Source: Bacteroidales bacterium (GTDB taxonomy: Bacteria; Bacteroidota; Bacteroidia; Bacteroidales; UBA12077). From it: a stretch of DNA of 24,526 nt. Where the stretch lies: the NCBI GenBank assembly GCA_030643125.1, contig DAOWML010000002.1:1-24526 (forward strand), read 5' to 3'. Shown piece after piece: positions 24,493 through 24,526 of the stretch; the stretch's first letter is position 1; each line of letters begins with the position of its first letter. The translations under genes and the position numbers were made by a program. The notes under the pieces were generated by a model, which was not told where the DNA came from, did no database searches, and saw nothing but the letters and a program-made list of their open reading frames with translations.

Positions 24493-24526
24493 ATTATTTA
24501 AACCCAAAAATTATTCTTTGACAGAA

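Overview
The window looks like chromosomal DNA of a Bacteroidota bacterium with an anaerobic or fermentative redox metabolism. The basis is AT-rich DNA, A-rich leaders that mostly lack Shine-Dalgarno sequences, a LysM/periplasmic-binding-protein fusion and a small helical protein of Bacteroidota type, and many flavin/iron-sulfur NAD(P)H enzymes. No database search was possible, so the taxonomic call is inference.

Layout. (1) Positions 1-6295, all minus strand, hold a compact chemotaxis-type operon. In transcription order it has a receiver protein, a 599-residue helical protein with a CheZ-like D-x3-Q motif, a STAS protein, CheY, CheA, CheW and a methyl-accepting chemoreceptor cut by the window edge. 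The receptor has three predicted membrane helices and no room for an extracellular sensor domain. (2) Positions 6296-7574: a divergent plus-strand pair, a Crp/Fnr-family regulator and a single-domain receiver, with an FNR-like palindrome in the shared upstream region. (3) Positions 7575-10735: nested inverted repeats and a terminator, a small conserved protein, a secreted three-LysM protein with a ligand-binding fold, its terminator, and a 503-base gene-free spacer. (4) Positions 10736-21118, all minus strand: a redox cluster. It encodes NuoE-like and NuoF-like subunits, a 1232-residue fusion (NuoG-like [2Fe-2S] head, GltD/NfnB-like FAD/NADPH module, ferredoxin clusters, formate-dehydrogenase-like tail without a catalytic Cys or Sec), a double zinc-ribbon-like protein, an NfnA-like subunit, an NfnB-like subunit with the same cysteine module at its N terminus, and a rubrerythrin-type ferritin-like protein. 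(5) Positions 21378-24329, plus strand: a SNF2-family ATPase whose stop codon lies in a 167-base near-palindromic element.

How the genes may work together. The first three redox genes have the make-up expected of a Stn-type (Sporomusa-type Nfn) transhydrogenase: NADH site on the NuoF-like subunit, NADPH site on the NfnB-like module, and ferredoxin-type clusters between them. The next genes encode a second, NfnAB-like ferredoxin/NAD(P)H module. The most original signal is a cysteine/histidine module that occurs three times in two neighbouring proteins, once fused to NfnB and twice in a stand-alone protein, with identical cysteine spacing in two copies. A second candidate novelty is the CheZ-like helical protein, which could supply the CheY phosphatase otherwise missing from the chemotaxis operon.
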